IMG/VR virus record: IMGVR_UViG_3300024308_000040 | Location: 1-40,271 of that record | Length of the DNA: 40,271 nucleotides | DNA from: a virus | Strand: one strand, 5' to 3' | Shown here: positions 21,732 through 31,000 of the stretch, piece after piece | How the letters are laid out: every line of letters starts with the position of its first letter | Numbering within the stretch: position 1 is the first letter of the stretch | The notes under the pieces: generated by a model | Databases searched by the model: none | What the model was told of the DNA's origin: nothing | What the model saw: only the letters and a program-made list of their open reading frames with translations | Program-made: the position numbers and the translations under genes

Positions 21732-22064
21732 ATGCTGCGAGCTGGAAAACTCAAAGACCGGGTCCAGTTGTTGGTCAATCAGCCAACAAAAAGCCCATCT
21801 GGGCAGGTGTTGGACGATTGGCAGCCGTTCGGCGGTCCGACATGGGCCGATGTGCAGCAAATTGGTGGGCGTGAGCAGCTGAGAGCAGGTCGTGAGCTGA
21901 ACCCGGGAGAGTATTCAATCCGGCTGCGCTACCGTGGTGGACTGACAGCTTCGCATCGAATTCAGTTGCTGGACACTGGTGCAGTGCTTGATATCGGGGT
22001 TCCCCAGGTAGACCGCCGTGCCGGTTGGATCACGCTGACTGCGATTGAGGTTTCTACGCAATGA
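21732..22064 (+). CDS. Head closure (head-tail joining) protein
   Basis: The 110-residue product starts MLRAGKLKDRVQLLVNQPTK, the classical opening of the Phage_H_T_join/SPP1 gp16-like family. WADVQQIGGREQLRAGRELN, YSIRLRYRGGL and QLLDTGAVLDIGVPQVDR follow. GGAGG precedes the ATG. It forms the stopper ring below the connector. Coupled to the next gene by ATGA. Confidence 0.92.
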   Translation: MLRAGKLKDRVQLLVNQPTKSPSGQVLDDWQPFGGPTWADVQQIGGREQLRAGRELNPGEYSIRLRYRGGLTASHRIQLLDTGAVLDIGVPQVDRRAGWITLTAIEVSTQ

Positions 22065-22636
22065 GTCAGGTAGTAAACATCGATCTTGATGGCTTCGCTG
22101 AATTTGAGCAACAGCTGGCCCAGCTTGAACTGGCGACTCAGAAACGGATCTTGCGACAAGCAGTTAGAGCCTCAGCTAAGCCAATAGAAGATCGGATGGT
22201 ATCCAGTTTTCACAGTCAGTGGGATGACGATAGCGGCCAGCTGGCAGCCTCTATATCGACCCGTGTCTCTATCCCGAAGAACCCTACATTTGCGGATGTG
22301 GTTGCCTCGGTTGGCGTGTTCAAAAATCGCAGTATCCAGGTAGCGTCAGGCAAGGCCATCGATGCCCCTGTTTATGCATGGTGGCTGGAGCACGGGACCC
22401 GTAGCCACTCTCTGTCCGCCGATGCCAGTTTGCGGCAATACAGCACCGGCAAGAAAAAGCGAATAAAAAAACGCATATCACGTCCAGACCAGGGATCGGG
22501 CGCTCAACACCCAGGTATTCCGGCCAAGCCGTTTATCCGCCCCGCCTTCGACGGTAGTGTGGATAACGCCCTAGAGATCCAGAAAAACACCTTGAGCGCG
22601 GCTATTGACCGAGCCTTACGGCGACAACTCAGATGA
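22061..22636 (+). CDS. Tail completion protein, HK97 gp10 family
   Basis: The 191-residue product has ATQKRILRQAVRASAKPIED near 28-47 and APVYAWWLEHGTR near 99-111, followed by IPAKPFIRPAFD. These are the HK97 gp10-like signature elements. It acts at the neck in joining tail to head. Coupled to neighbours by four-base overlaps. Confidence 0.9.
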   Translation: MSQVVNIDLDGFAEFEQQLAQLELATQKRILRQAVRASAKPIEDRMVSSFHSQWDDDSGQLAASISTRVSIPKNPTFADVVASVGVFKNRSIQVASGKAIDAPVYAWWLEHGTRSHSLSADASLRQYSTGKKKRIKKRISRPDQGSGAQHPGIPAKPFIRPAFDGSVDNALEIQKNTLSAAIDRALRRQLR

Positions 22637-23004
22637 TTAAAAGAACCGAATTTTATCAGCTGCTTACCGACACGATGGGGGTTGTCCCTGTCCATCCGGA
22701 TTATGTGCCGGCAGATGCTGCACTGCCTGCAGTTAGTTACCTGCACCTGGCCGAACAGGATGGAGAGCGACCACTGGAAGGCGGTCGCGATCTGCGCGGT
22801 GATACTTGGCAAGTGGAGGTGCTGGCCGCTACCCGGGACGAGGTCGATCAACTGATCGCCACATTGGGTGCCATTGACAACACGACTACCGCCGTTTTCC
22901 AACGGATCATGGTGCTGAATCAGCGCGATGATCCAGCCACCCCTGACACCTCATATCGTCGGGGATTCATTGATATTGCAACCACAAATAGGAGCGTCAA
23001 CTAA
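22633..23004 (+). CDS. Tail terminator / DUF3168-type protein
   Basis: The 123-residue product starts MIKRTEFYQLLTDTMGVVPV and has LPAVSYLHLAEQDGERPLEG and TWQVEVLAATRDEVDQL. These match the DUF3168-like tail terminator family, which caps the tail tube and sets the head-side end. Length and position before the tube gene support this. Confidence 0.82.
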   Translation: MIKRTEFYQLLTDTMGVVPVHPDYVPADAALPAVSYLHLAEQDGERPLEGGRDLRGDTWQVEVLAATRDEVDQLIATLGAIDNTTTAVFQRIMVLNQRDDPATPDTSYRRGFIDIATTNRSVN

Positions 23005-23462
23005 TGACCACGCCTACCCCCGCTAAATTTGCCTACACCCCCAAGGATGCCGTGCTGGCAGCCGGAACTCAGACCCAGTTTTGCCTCAAAGGCGCAACGG
23101 CATGGACGCCAGTTCAGGGTGTTCTTGCCATTGGTCAGGTCGGTGAGAAAGGTAGCACCGTCGAACAGACCACTCTGGAAGATGGATCCAAGCGTTACAT
23201 GGCTGGCATGTTCGATGGTCCGGACAAGGAGCTGAAGGGCAAATTCTATAATGATGATGCAGGTCAGACGGCCTTCTTTGACGCCGCCAAGACGGGTGCA
23301 AACGTCATGATCATGCATGTATGGCCTGACAACGTGACGGCTACCTACGAGCTGACACTACTTGGATACTTCCGCGATGAAACCCAGGGTGAACAGGGTA
23401 TCGGTTGGGTCGTTCCTGGTAAGCAGTCCGGCAAAACCGCCTGGGGCAAGCTTTCTGCATAA
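23004..23462 (+). CDS. Major tail tube protein
   Basis: The 152-residue product with ILAIGQVGEKGSTVEQTTLE-like core (LAIGQVGEKGSTVEQTTLED), KGKFYNDDAGQTAFFDAA and ATYELTLLGYFRDET follows the tail-tube beta-sandwich plan. Many copies stack to form the tube around the tape measure. It shares one base with the previous stop, and the chaperone gene follows. Confidence 0.85.
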   Translation: MTTPTPAKFAYTPKDAVLAAGTQTQFCLKGATAWTPVQGVLAIGQVGEKGSTVEQTTLEDGSKRYMAGMFDGPDKELKGKFYNDDAGQTAFFDAAKTGANVMIMHVWPDNVTATYELTLLGYFRDETQGEQGIGWVVPGKQSGKTAWGKLSA

Positions 23463-23475
23463 GGTCAGTTGAACG

Positions 23476-23868
23476 ATGAAAAAAAATGTAATTTCCAGCC
23501 TTGTGGCTGGCGTAAACTATCGGCGTGAACTGGTTGATGTCCCCGAGCTGGGGGATGACGCTCAGATCTATGTGCGTGAAATGTCCGTGCAGGGTCTGCT
23601 GGACTACCAGGCAAGCAACTTCAACGCGACTGGCAAGCCGCTGGCTGACAATCCCTATCAATGGATGATCAGCCTGATTGTGGCTTGTACCTGTGACGAG
23701 GCGGGGAACCCTCTTGCAGTCCAGGCTGATGTTCCAGAGCTGATGGCTAAACTGCCAAAGTCAGTGATGGAGAAGCTACTGCCAGTCTGTCAGCGTCTCA
23801 ACGACCTAGGTCCGAAGTCTCTTGTTGACGCAAAAAACGTATCCGCGCCAGCTCAAGAGAGCAGTTGA
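23476..23868 (+). CDS. Tail assembly chaperone, G-like (short form)
   Basis: The 130-residue product is the zero-frame G-type chaperone that coats the tape measure during tail assembly. It lies between tube and tape measure genes as in lambda. A slippery heptamer A AAA AAC at 23832-23838, in the right phase, lets a share of ribosomes slip back one base into the downstream frame and make a longer GT-type protein. Without slipping, translation ends at 23868. Confidence 0.9.
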   Translation: MKKNVISSLVAGVNYRRELVDVPELGDDAQIYVREMSVQGLLDYQASNFNATGKPLADNPYQWMISLIVACTCDEAGNPLAVQADVPELMAKLPKSVMEKLLPVCQRLNDLGPKSLVDAKNVSAPAQESS

Positions 23869-24059
23869 TCATCAGGCTGGCGCGCGACCTTCACAAGTCT
23901 CTTACTGAGATCCGTTCCCTTCCGGCCACAGAACTCACTGCATGGGCCGCTGTGTACGAAATCGAATATGAACTCAAGACAGGTGTTCTGTTGGATGCCG
24001 ATCCTGACGACATATCTCCCGAGGCCTCTCAGGCCGCTGTTCGATCCATTTTGGGGTAA
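23476..24059 (+). CDS. Tail assembly chaperone GT fusion (−1 programmed frameshift)
   Basis: Zero frame from 23476 through the AAC ending at 23838 gives 121 residues. Slipping back one base resumes with CGT at 23838-23840 and adds 73 residues, ending at 24059, for 194 in all. The second frame alone (from TTG 23865) has no ribosome site. A perfect 9-bp stem, CGCGCCAGC (23844-23852) with GCTGGCGCG (23876-23884), begins five bases past the heptamer and is the expected stimulator. The T part would contact the tube protein and tape measure. Confidence 0.9.
23832..23884 (+). promoter_or_regulatory. −1 frameshift signal: slippery site plus stem-loop
   Basis: A AAA AAC at 23832-23838, a five-base spacer, and a 9-bp GC-rich stem with a 23-base loop. 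The heptamer is in zero-frame register. Spacing and order match known phage G/GT sites. Confidence 0.92.
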
Positions 24060-24062
24060 CCT

Positions 24063-26378
24063 ATGGCTGTATTACGCTCTCTAGTGACGACCCTAGGGCT
24101 CAATGCTGCGCAGTTCCGGCAAGAGCTGCAGCGATCCCGCCAAGACTTTGGCAACTTCACCACCAACGTTGTGGCTGGTGGACGGGTTGTGGCGGGTGGC
24201 GTTAAGACGGTGATTGATCAGGTGTTCAGCCTGCGATCAGCCTTGATTGCCCTGGGGACCGGCGCGGCCCTGGCCGGTGTCAAGTCAGCCTATGAGTCAC
24301 TCGATCAGACCGCCCAACTTGGACGGAATATAGGCATTGCTGCTGGACAATGGCATGCCTATGCTCAGGCTGCGGAGTGGGCTGGGTCCAACGGTGAAAA
24401 GCTTGCTGACGTTATCAAGGATCTTAACGTCAAGGTGGCAGAAACCGCCAAAGCTGGTGGCAGTTCCGGTCCTCTTGCCGATTTTTTCAAGCAGATTGGT
24501 GAAAGTGCCGAAACATGGTCTCGACTCAGCCCGGATCAACAGCTGCGCAAGTTCACCGCCGAACTGCAAACTATGAGCGCCACCGATGCTCGGTTTTATC
24601 TGGATGAACTGAACGACTCAGCCGCTGAGCTGTTCGATACCCTCTATACGAACCACGGCGAGCTGTTCAGTTTTGTTGACGAGATCAACCGCTCTGGCAT
24701 GGCGCTGACCGATGGGCAGTTTGCTGCGGTGCGTGAAGCCCGTTTGGAAATAGAGCGACTAACATCCGTGATGGGGGCGCTGTGGGAGCAGGTCAAAGCC
24801 AGCTTGGCCCCGGCAGTAGCGGAAGGTTCAATGCTAATCCGTACCTGGATCACTGACTCGGCCGAGGCCAAGGGCGGGTTTGCCGAACTAGGGCAGGGCA
24901 TTGCCATTTACATCATCGAAGGGGTAGAGAAGGCATCCCGCGCTATCAAGGCCATGATGGACCTTGCCGAGGATAGCTTTCGCAAAGCACAGATGTTTAC
25001 CGGCACTGGCATTGACGATGCCACCCGCACCGCCTACTGGCAGGCGCAGCAAGATGTTTCAAATGCACGTCAGGAATACTACGCGCTCCAGAAAGAGTTA
25101 AACGACCTGCAAGCCGACGGGCTGGATGCAACTCCAGTTCTGACGCAACTGGGTGAGATTGGCATGAAGTGGGAGGCTGCTGAGCTCAGAGTTCAGCAGT
25201 TCTTGGGGCAGTCTGACTCGTCCGGCTGGGACGCCTACTTTGCCAATCTGGACAAACTCAAGGATAAAATCGCTACCGCAACGGCTGGTGGTAACGGCGC
25301 ACCGTCTGCCGCCGATCTTCCGGTGCCATCAGCCAGTGTTGGGGCTCGCGTGTTATCTGACGGCAGTCAGGACAAAGCAAAAGCCCCCAACTATGGCGCA
25401 GTCGACTCCTTCCGTGCCGAGACTGCAGCCATAGGTCAGGAGTTGGCAAAGCGCCAAGCTCTGCTCGAAAACTCCCGGGCGGCTAGTTTAGAGTCTGATC
25501 GCCAGTTCCAGGATCAACAGGCTGCTGCCATCCAAGCCGCTTACGGCGCATCGGTGATCGAGGAACAGAGCCGCTACGCCGAGGCGCAGCAGCGCCTGCA
25601 GGAACGATATGCCGCCGCCTATGATGCAGCCGCAGCAAACCATGACCTGACATTTAGCCTGCAGCAGGAGCGGCATGCAGCACTTGAGCAGCTGGAGCAG
25701 GATCACCAGACACGCCTGTTGCAGCTAGAACAAGACAGGGTAGATAAGCAGCGCCAGGAACAGGAGCTGGCTGCCCAGCAGATACTGAGTTTTACCCAGC
25801 AAACCCTATCCATCACAACGGATGCCATCCAGCAATCTGGCCACGAAAACAATACCATCATGAAAATGATGCTGGCTGCCCAAAAGGCGTTGGCTATCCC
25901 GTCAATTCTCGTCGCGGGGCAGCAAACCGAGAATTCCGCTGCAGCGTTCGCCGCCATGACCGGTGGTCTGATTGGTGCCGAGACGGCGCGTAATCTGGTC
26001 CGGGCGCAAACTTATCTCTCTGTGGGCATCGTCGCTGGCCAGGCTATTGCCGGTATGGCTCACGATGGCATTGACGCAATTCCGCGTGAAGGAACCTGGC
26101 TACTGAATACCGGTGAGCGGGTTTTAACGAACCGATCAGCAAAACAAACGGATGAGATGTATGACGCGGTAATGGGTAACCAGGTGAACGAGCAGTCATC
26201 CGCATCTGCCCCGGCGACAGGAACCGTCATCCAACATTTCTACTTCGAAGGAGTTGGTGGTGAAGACATTGCCGGCCAGGTTGCTGCAGCTGCTCGTGAC
26301 GGTGCTCAGCAGGGATATGAAATGGTCATGCAGGATTTTGCCACTCGAGGCCAGCTGCGGAGGATGTTGAATGTCTGA
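24063..26378 (+). CDS. Tape measure protein
   Basis: The 771-residue protein sets tail length and passes into the host envelope. The N-terminal region opens LVTTLGLNAAQFRQELQRSR, followed by hydrophobic segment SALIALGTGAALAGV. A long Gln/Glu/Ala coiled coil lies at about 450-595 and a Gly/Ala-rich membrane-active segment at about 600-665. The C-terminal part has DAIPREGTWLLNTGERVLTN. At roughly 1.5 Å per residue the tail would be about 115 nm. Confidence 0.95.
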   Translation: MAVLRSLVTTLGLNAAQFRQELQRSRQDFGNFTTNVVAGGRVVAGGVKTVIDQVFSLRSALIALGTGAALAGVKSAYESLDQTAQLGRNIGIAAGQWHAYAQAAEWAGSNGEKLADVIKDLNVKVAETAKAGGSSGPLADFFKQIGESAETWSRLSPDQQLRKFTAELQTMSATDARFYLDELNDSAAELFDTLYTNHGELFSFVDEINRSGMALTDGQFAAVREARLEIERLTSVMGALWEQVKASLAPAVAEGSMLIRTWITDSAEAKGGFAELGQGIAIYIIEGVEKASRAIKAMMDLAEDSFRKAQMFTGTGIDDATRTAYWQAQQDVSNARQEYYALQKELNDLQADGLDATPVLTQLGEIGMKWEAAELRVQQFLGQSDSSGWDAYFANLDKLKDKIATATAGGNGAPSAADLPVPSASVGARVLSDGSQDKAKAPNYGAVDSFRAETAAIGQELAKRQALLENSRAASLESDRQFQDQQAAAIQAAYGASVIEEQSRYAEAQQRLQERYAAAYDAAAANHDLTFSLQQERHAALEQLEQDHQTRLLQLEQDRVDKQRQEQELAAQQILSFTQQTLSITTDAIQQSGHENNTIMKMMLAAQKALAIPSILVAGQQTENSAAAFAAMTGGLIGAETARNLVRAQTYLSVGIVAGQAIAGMAHDGIDAIPREGTWLLNTGERVLTNRSAKQTDEMYDAVMGNQVNEQSSASAPATGTVIQHFYFEGVGGEDIAGQVAAAARDGAQQGYEMVMQDFATRGQLRRMLNV

Positions 26379-26991
26379 TGTGATCGATTGGCCGATTGAC
26401 CTTATTCCTACGGATATGACGTGGGCATTAGAGGCTAATAACGTCTCCTATGAGTCACCGTTTACCAAGGATGTGCAAGTTGTCAGCATGCCTGGATCCC
26501 GGTGGGTTACAACGCTGACTTTTACTGACGTTGTTGGGGCAAAGCGTCAATTGCTGGAAACCACTGTGATGGCGCTGAATGGCATGGCTGGGCGAGTAAG
26601 GCTATGGGACTTTGGTGCTCGTCTTGTTGGGTCTCCGCAGCCAGTGCTTGGCGCACCAGTTGTCTCCGCCGCCGGTCAAGTGGGGGTTTTCTTAGCAACG
26701 CGAGGCTGGTCGCCAGATAGCCTTGTTCTGCGCCTGGGTGATTGGATCTCGGTAAATGGGGAGCTCAAGCGAATTCGGGCTGATGTTGTATCTGACGGTG
26801 TAGGACAGGCGACCCTGCCTATTTTCCCTATGCTGCGATCCAGCCCTCCTGCGGGTACGCCGCTTCAGGTGGATAGGCCCTGCGGTATTTTCCGGTTATC
26901 CGGCGACAACCAAGGCAAGTTTTCTCGCAAGCCCGGCCTCTTCGTGCAGTCGTCCGTGAATATCGAATTCAACGAAACCTGGAGCACATGA
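26371..26991 (+). CDS. Distal tail protein (tail tip)
   Basis: The 206-residue product starts MSDVIDWPIDLIPTDMTWAL, a motif common in tail-tip proteins coded right after the tape measure in related siphophages. RLWDFGARLVGSP and FRLSGDNQGKFSRKPGLFVQ follow. It probably forms the ring at the tube end. It overlaps the tape measure stop by eight bases and the next start by four. Confidence 0.75.
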   Translation: MSDVIDWPIDLIPTDMTWALEANNVSYESPFTKDVQVVSMPGSRWVTTLTFTDVVGAKRQLLETTVMALNGMAGRVRLWDFGARLVGSPQPVLGAPVVSAAGQVGVFLATRGWSPDSLVLRLGDWISVNGELKRIRADVVSDGVGQATLPIFPMLRSSPPAGTPLQVDRPCGIFRLSGDNQGKFSRKPGLFVQSSVNIEFNETWST

Positions 26992-27599
26992 TGGAGCTGC
27001 TGTATTCCCCGCTCGATGATGCCGTTCTCACCGCGATGCGGCAGCCGAATGTGATGCCTGCGCAGGCTGTGCGCATTGACTTCCCGTCTGGGGTATCCCG
27101 GACGCACTCGGCAACGGGAGAGTTGATTATCGGCGGTGAGGTCTATTACGGGGTTGGGAATCTGGGTGAGATTGGGACGGTGACGGAGGAGCACACAACG
27201 TCACCAGGGCAACTCTCGCTGACCATGGGGGGCTTGGATACTTCCCTCGTGGCCACCACGCTGAATGAAAAGGTGATCGGTTGTCCGGTCCAGATTTTTT
27301 TCGTGGTTTTTGACCCTGTGACCTGCGCACCGATCGCGGCCAATCTGCTCTATCGCGGCAAAATCAGCGCCACGGCGCTGACGGCCGGTGCCAATTCTGC
27401 GCTGGCCTATACCGTCAGCAACATTTTTGAGGACTGGAGCAGAGGCGCGACCTGGCGTTTTACTGACGAGTCTCAGCGCAAGCGGGCCAAGGGATTAACT
27501 GGGGTTGATGATCGGATCATGCGCTATGTCGCGCAGATGGCAGAACGGTCGTTGTACTGGGGCAACAAGAAGGATGCCCCGGCGTTTGTCTATGAGTGA
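26988..27599 (+). CDS. Tail tip protein, DUF2163-like
   Basis: The 203-residue product has AVRIDFPSGVSRTHSATGEL, YYGVGNLGEIGTVTEEHTTS and LLYRGKISATALTAGANSAL, elements of a beta-rich baseplate hub-type protein (DUF2163/minor tail L-like). It would sit between the distal tail ring and the J-like protein. Start is coupled to the previous stop. Confidence 0.75.
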   Translation: MMELLYSPLDDAVLTAMRQPNVMPAQAVRIDFPSGVSRTHSATGELIIGGEVYYGVGNLGEIGTVTEEHTTSPGQLSLTMGGLDTSLVATTLNEKVIGCPVQIFFVVFDPVTCAPIAANLLYRGKISATALTAGANSALAYTVSNIFEDWSRGATWRFTDESQRKRAKGLTGVDDRIMRYVAQMAERSLYWGNKKDAPAFVYE

Positions 27600-27604
27600 T
27601 GCCC

Positions 27605-28015
27605 ATGAAAAGAATTGATTGGCAGCAGCGTCTGCTAGAAGAGTTTAAGGCCGCCTCCGGGCGGCCTTTTGTTTGGGGTGAATCTGACTGTTGCTTGTTC
27701 GCTGCTGATTGCGTCCGTGCGCAATCAGACATCGATCCGGCGGCTAGTTATCGCGGGAGCTACGACAGTGCCCTCGGGGCTCGCAAGGCGCTGTTACGCC
27801 AGCACGGCGATATAGAGGCGGCCTTTGCTGCTGTGTTGCAGGAGGTCACCCCGGCGATGGTCCAGCGGGGTGATGTGGTGACGTTCGATGGCCCCCTGGG
27901 GGTGACGGCTGGGATTTACTGGGCAGGGTCGATCTGGGCCATGTCTGAAAGCGGTCTTGTCCAACTCACTGCGCCGATCCGGCGCGCATGGAGGGCAGTA
28001 TGCCGCCAGTCATAA
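27605..28015 (+). CDS. DUF6950/NlpC-like tail assembly protein (lambda K analogue)
   Basis: The 136-residue product starts MKRIDWQQRLLEEFKAAS. A Cys-containing motif WGESDCCLFAADCV near 23-36 is followed by RGDVVTFDGPLGVTAGIYWA, where His is replaced, so peptidase activity is uncertain. In lambda the matching gene K is an NlpC/P60 tail protein, located just before J. I chose 27605 because GAGTGATG lies before it; 27596 (GTG) and 27599 are alternatives. A terminator-like hairpin lies inside the gene (27647-27670). Confidence 0.7.
   Translation: MKRIDWQQRLLEEFKAASGRPFVWGESDCCLFAADCVRAQSDIDPAASYRGSYDSALGARKALLRQHGDIEAAFAAVLQEVTPAMVQRGDVVTFDGPLGVTAGIYWAGSIWAMSESGLVQLTAPIRRAWRAVCRQS
27647..27670 (+). 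repeat. Terminator-like hairpin inside a tail gene
   Basis: A perfect 9-bp stem AAGGCCGCC/GGCGGCCTT with TCCG loop (27647-27655, 27660-27668) runs into TTTTGTTT. It codes for KAASGRPF, so it is inside a reading frame. It could reduce expression of J and fibre genes when antitermination is absent. Confidence 0.7.
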
Positions 28016-31000
28016 TCGGTGCCGTGATTGCAATGGGCGCAGCGTATGCGGCCACGATTGGATTTATCTCGATGACGGCGGCCCTGGTGATCGGAGCGCT
28101 GGCCACAGCGGCGGGGAGCTTGCTGACAAAAGTCCCCAGCTTTTCGGATTACGCTTCCCAGGCTGAACAGAAGCAGGTGCTGCGATCAAGCAAGGCATCC
28201 ATGACCCGGATCTATGGTCGAACGCAAACATCCGGAGTTCTGTTTTTTGCCGAGGAACAGGCGGGCGAACAGGAAAATGGGGAGTGGGTTCACCTGGCGA
28301 TTGCCGTTGCCGCCCATGAGCTGGATGCCGTTGAGTCGGTGCTCCTGGGTGATGCCGAGATCGGCACTTATGGCGAGTATGCCAGTTGGGAGCTGCACAA
28401 CAATCGCGCCACTTGTGATCCCTTCTTGCTGGAGAATTGCGCCAGCTGGAAGGATGACATGGTCGGCGTGGGTATTGCCTGGCTGCGTGTATCCCTGAAA
28501 TTTGACGCAACAAAATTTCCGAGTGGGATACCGAACATCAAGGCCACCGTGCGCGGAGCCAAGATCTATGACCCCCGCGATCAGCTGATGAAATGGAGCA
28601 GCAACGCCGCCCTGGTGATCCTCGATTACTACCGCACGGCGTTGGGGGTTCCAGATTCCGATCTGGACTGGGATCAGTTCAAGGCGGCGGCCAACATTTG
28701 CGATGAGCAGGTGCTGACAGCCGCTGGCACTTATGAAGCCCGGTATTCCGTGTCCGGCAAGTTCGAGTTGACCGAAGCCCCGGCCAAAATCCTGGAGGCA
28801 TTACACGATGCCTGTGCCGGTGCGCCGACCTTTACCGGTGGTAAGCATGGCATTCTCGTCGGGGCTTACTACGGCCCAGCGCTGGATGAGATCCACGATC
28901 ATCAGCTAGCTGGTGACGTTAAAATCGTGCCAGAAACCGCAATGCGGGATCGCACTAATACCATCACCGGTACTTTCGTCGATGCGGAACAAAACTATTC
29001 TGAAACCGACTATCCATCTGTATCGGTCGCGGAATGGGTTGAGGAAGACGGCGGGGAGGTCGCGAGTGATCTGAATCAGCGCTTTGTTACATCATCCTAT
29101 CAAGCGCAGCGCCTGGCCAATATCAAACTCCGGCGCTTGCGGATCGGCAGAACCTTGACCCTGCCAATGAATTACTCGGGGTTTGCGTATCGTCCAGGGG
29201 CTTATATCCGGCTCTATATCCCCGCCCTGGGGATCTCGGGGCATGAATTTCGGGTCAATAAGTTCGAGTTCTCGCCCAAAAATGGTATCACGCTGACGGT
29301 CCGCGAAGAGCCTGCCGAGGTGTGGGCGGATGCCGTTGGCCAGGTAATGGTTGTTCCGCCTCTGACTAATCTGCCGACCGGTGGCCCCGCTGCTCCGGAT
29401 GCGCTCAGTTATGCCACTGAGGTGATCGGTGATGCGGTGCAGGGTGTTTTGTCCTGGCGTAATGCTGGCAGCCAAATCGCCTATAACCAGGTGGTGGTGA
29501 GCCGTGACGGCGAACCGGTGCTGACCATTCAGGTACCTGGGGAGTCATGCCGTCTGACGGGCCTGGCTAGCGGTCTCTATCTGGCCCAGGTGACGGCGGT
29601 TGCAGTTAACGGCGGGCACTCGGCATCAGCCGGGATCTCGTTCACCATCGCCGTTCCCGCGCTGCCGCAGAGTGTCACCGTGACGCCCAGCAACTGGTCG
29701 CTGGAGTTGCGCCCTGTCTATGCCGGTGGTCAGTCGTTCGGGACGCTCTGCGAATGGTGGTGGTCTACCGTCGATGTGCCGCTGGCTGAGGTAGAGGCCA
29801 AGGCCACTCGCCTCGGGCTAGCCGCTTACCTGGTGCATTCAGGACTGCAGCCTGATACCCAGTATCACTATTGGCTGCGCAGCGTGAATGCCTACGGCAA
29901 ATCGGCGCTGATGGCCGTCACCGGTAAGACCAGTTTTGATGCTGCCAGTGTGATTGCAGTCCTGGACAATCAGATCGGCGGTGCGCAGCTGCGCGAGGAG
30001 TTGCGTACCGAGATTGCCAAGATTGCCGACCTGACCACGGGCTCTGAGTCTCTGCAGGCATCGCTGAACCAAGTTCAGATCAGCTTGTCCGCATTGGACG
30101 CCCGGGAGCAGCAGGTCAACAATCTGCTGGAACATGCCCAGACTCAGCTCGGTGATAACTATCTCAATGTTTCGCTGATGACCGAGAACCTTCGGCAACA
30201 GGTCAACAAGTTCAATCTGGATTTTCAGGACTTCCGTGATGCAGTGTTCTCGGTTGACCCGCAGACCGGTCAGATCACCATGGATGCGGTCAACGCGGTA
30301 CGGTCTGAGTTGGGCGCGTCGATCTCAACCGTTTCGCAGCATCTGGATGCCGTTGAAGCGGTCGTGAAAACCTGTGTGACACGAGCTGAACTGTCCGCGG
30401 ATTTTGAGCGCTTAACACTGGTTGAGCAGAAGATCGATGGCATCCAGGGCACACTGACGCAAACTGCAAGCAAGTCCGAAGTCACGGAGGTATCGGATAC
30501 AGTATCCCAGGTACAGCAGACACTGGATGCAACAAACTCTGCCCTGACCCAAAAAGCGGCTCAATCTCAAGTCGATTCCCAGGGGCAACGCCTGACGAGT
30601 GCTGAGGAGCAAATCAGAGCTAATACCTCCGCAACGATCGCGACGGCCGAGCACATCGAGCAGGTGAAAGCCCAGCTGGAACATGCTGACGCCACAATCT
30701 CCAGCAGCATCGTGACGCTCCAGCAGTCCATCGCAACAGAAAGCCAGGCTTCCGCACTCCGGTTTTCACAGATGGAGGCTGCGATCACCGGGCAGAACGG
30801 GGCGATCAGTGAGCTGCAGCAAGTGATAACGGGTGATGGTTCGACGCTGGCCAGCAAGTTTGAAAACTTGACCGCCAGTGCCGATCAGGTTGCCGAAGCG
30901 GCGTTGTCAGCGGCGTTGGCCAGCGCGAAGGCGGACATCGAACAACGTAAGGCGGCGGGCTCGATCCGGAGAGAACAGTCAGCGATGGCAGGGGAGCAGG

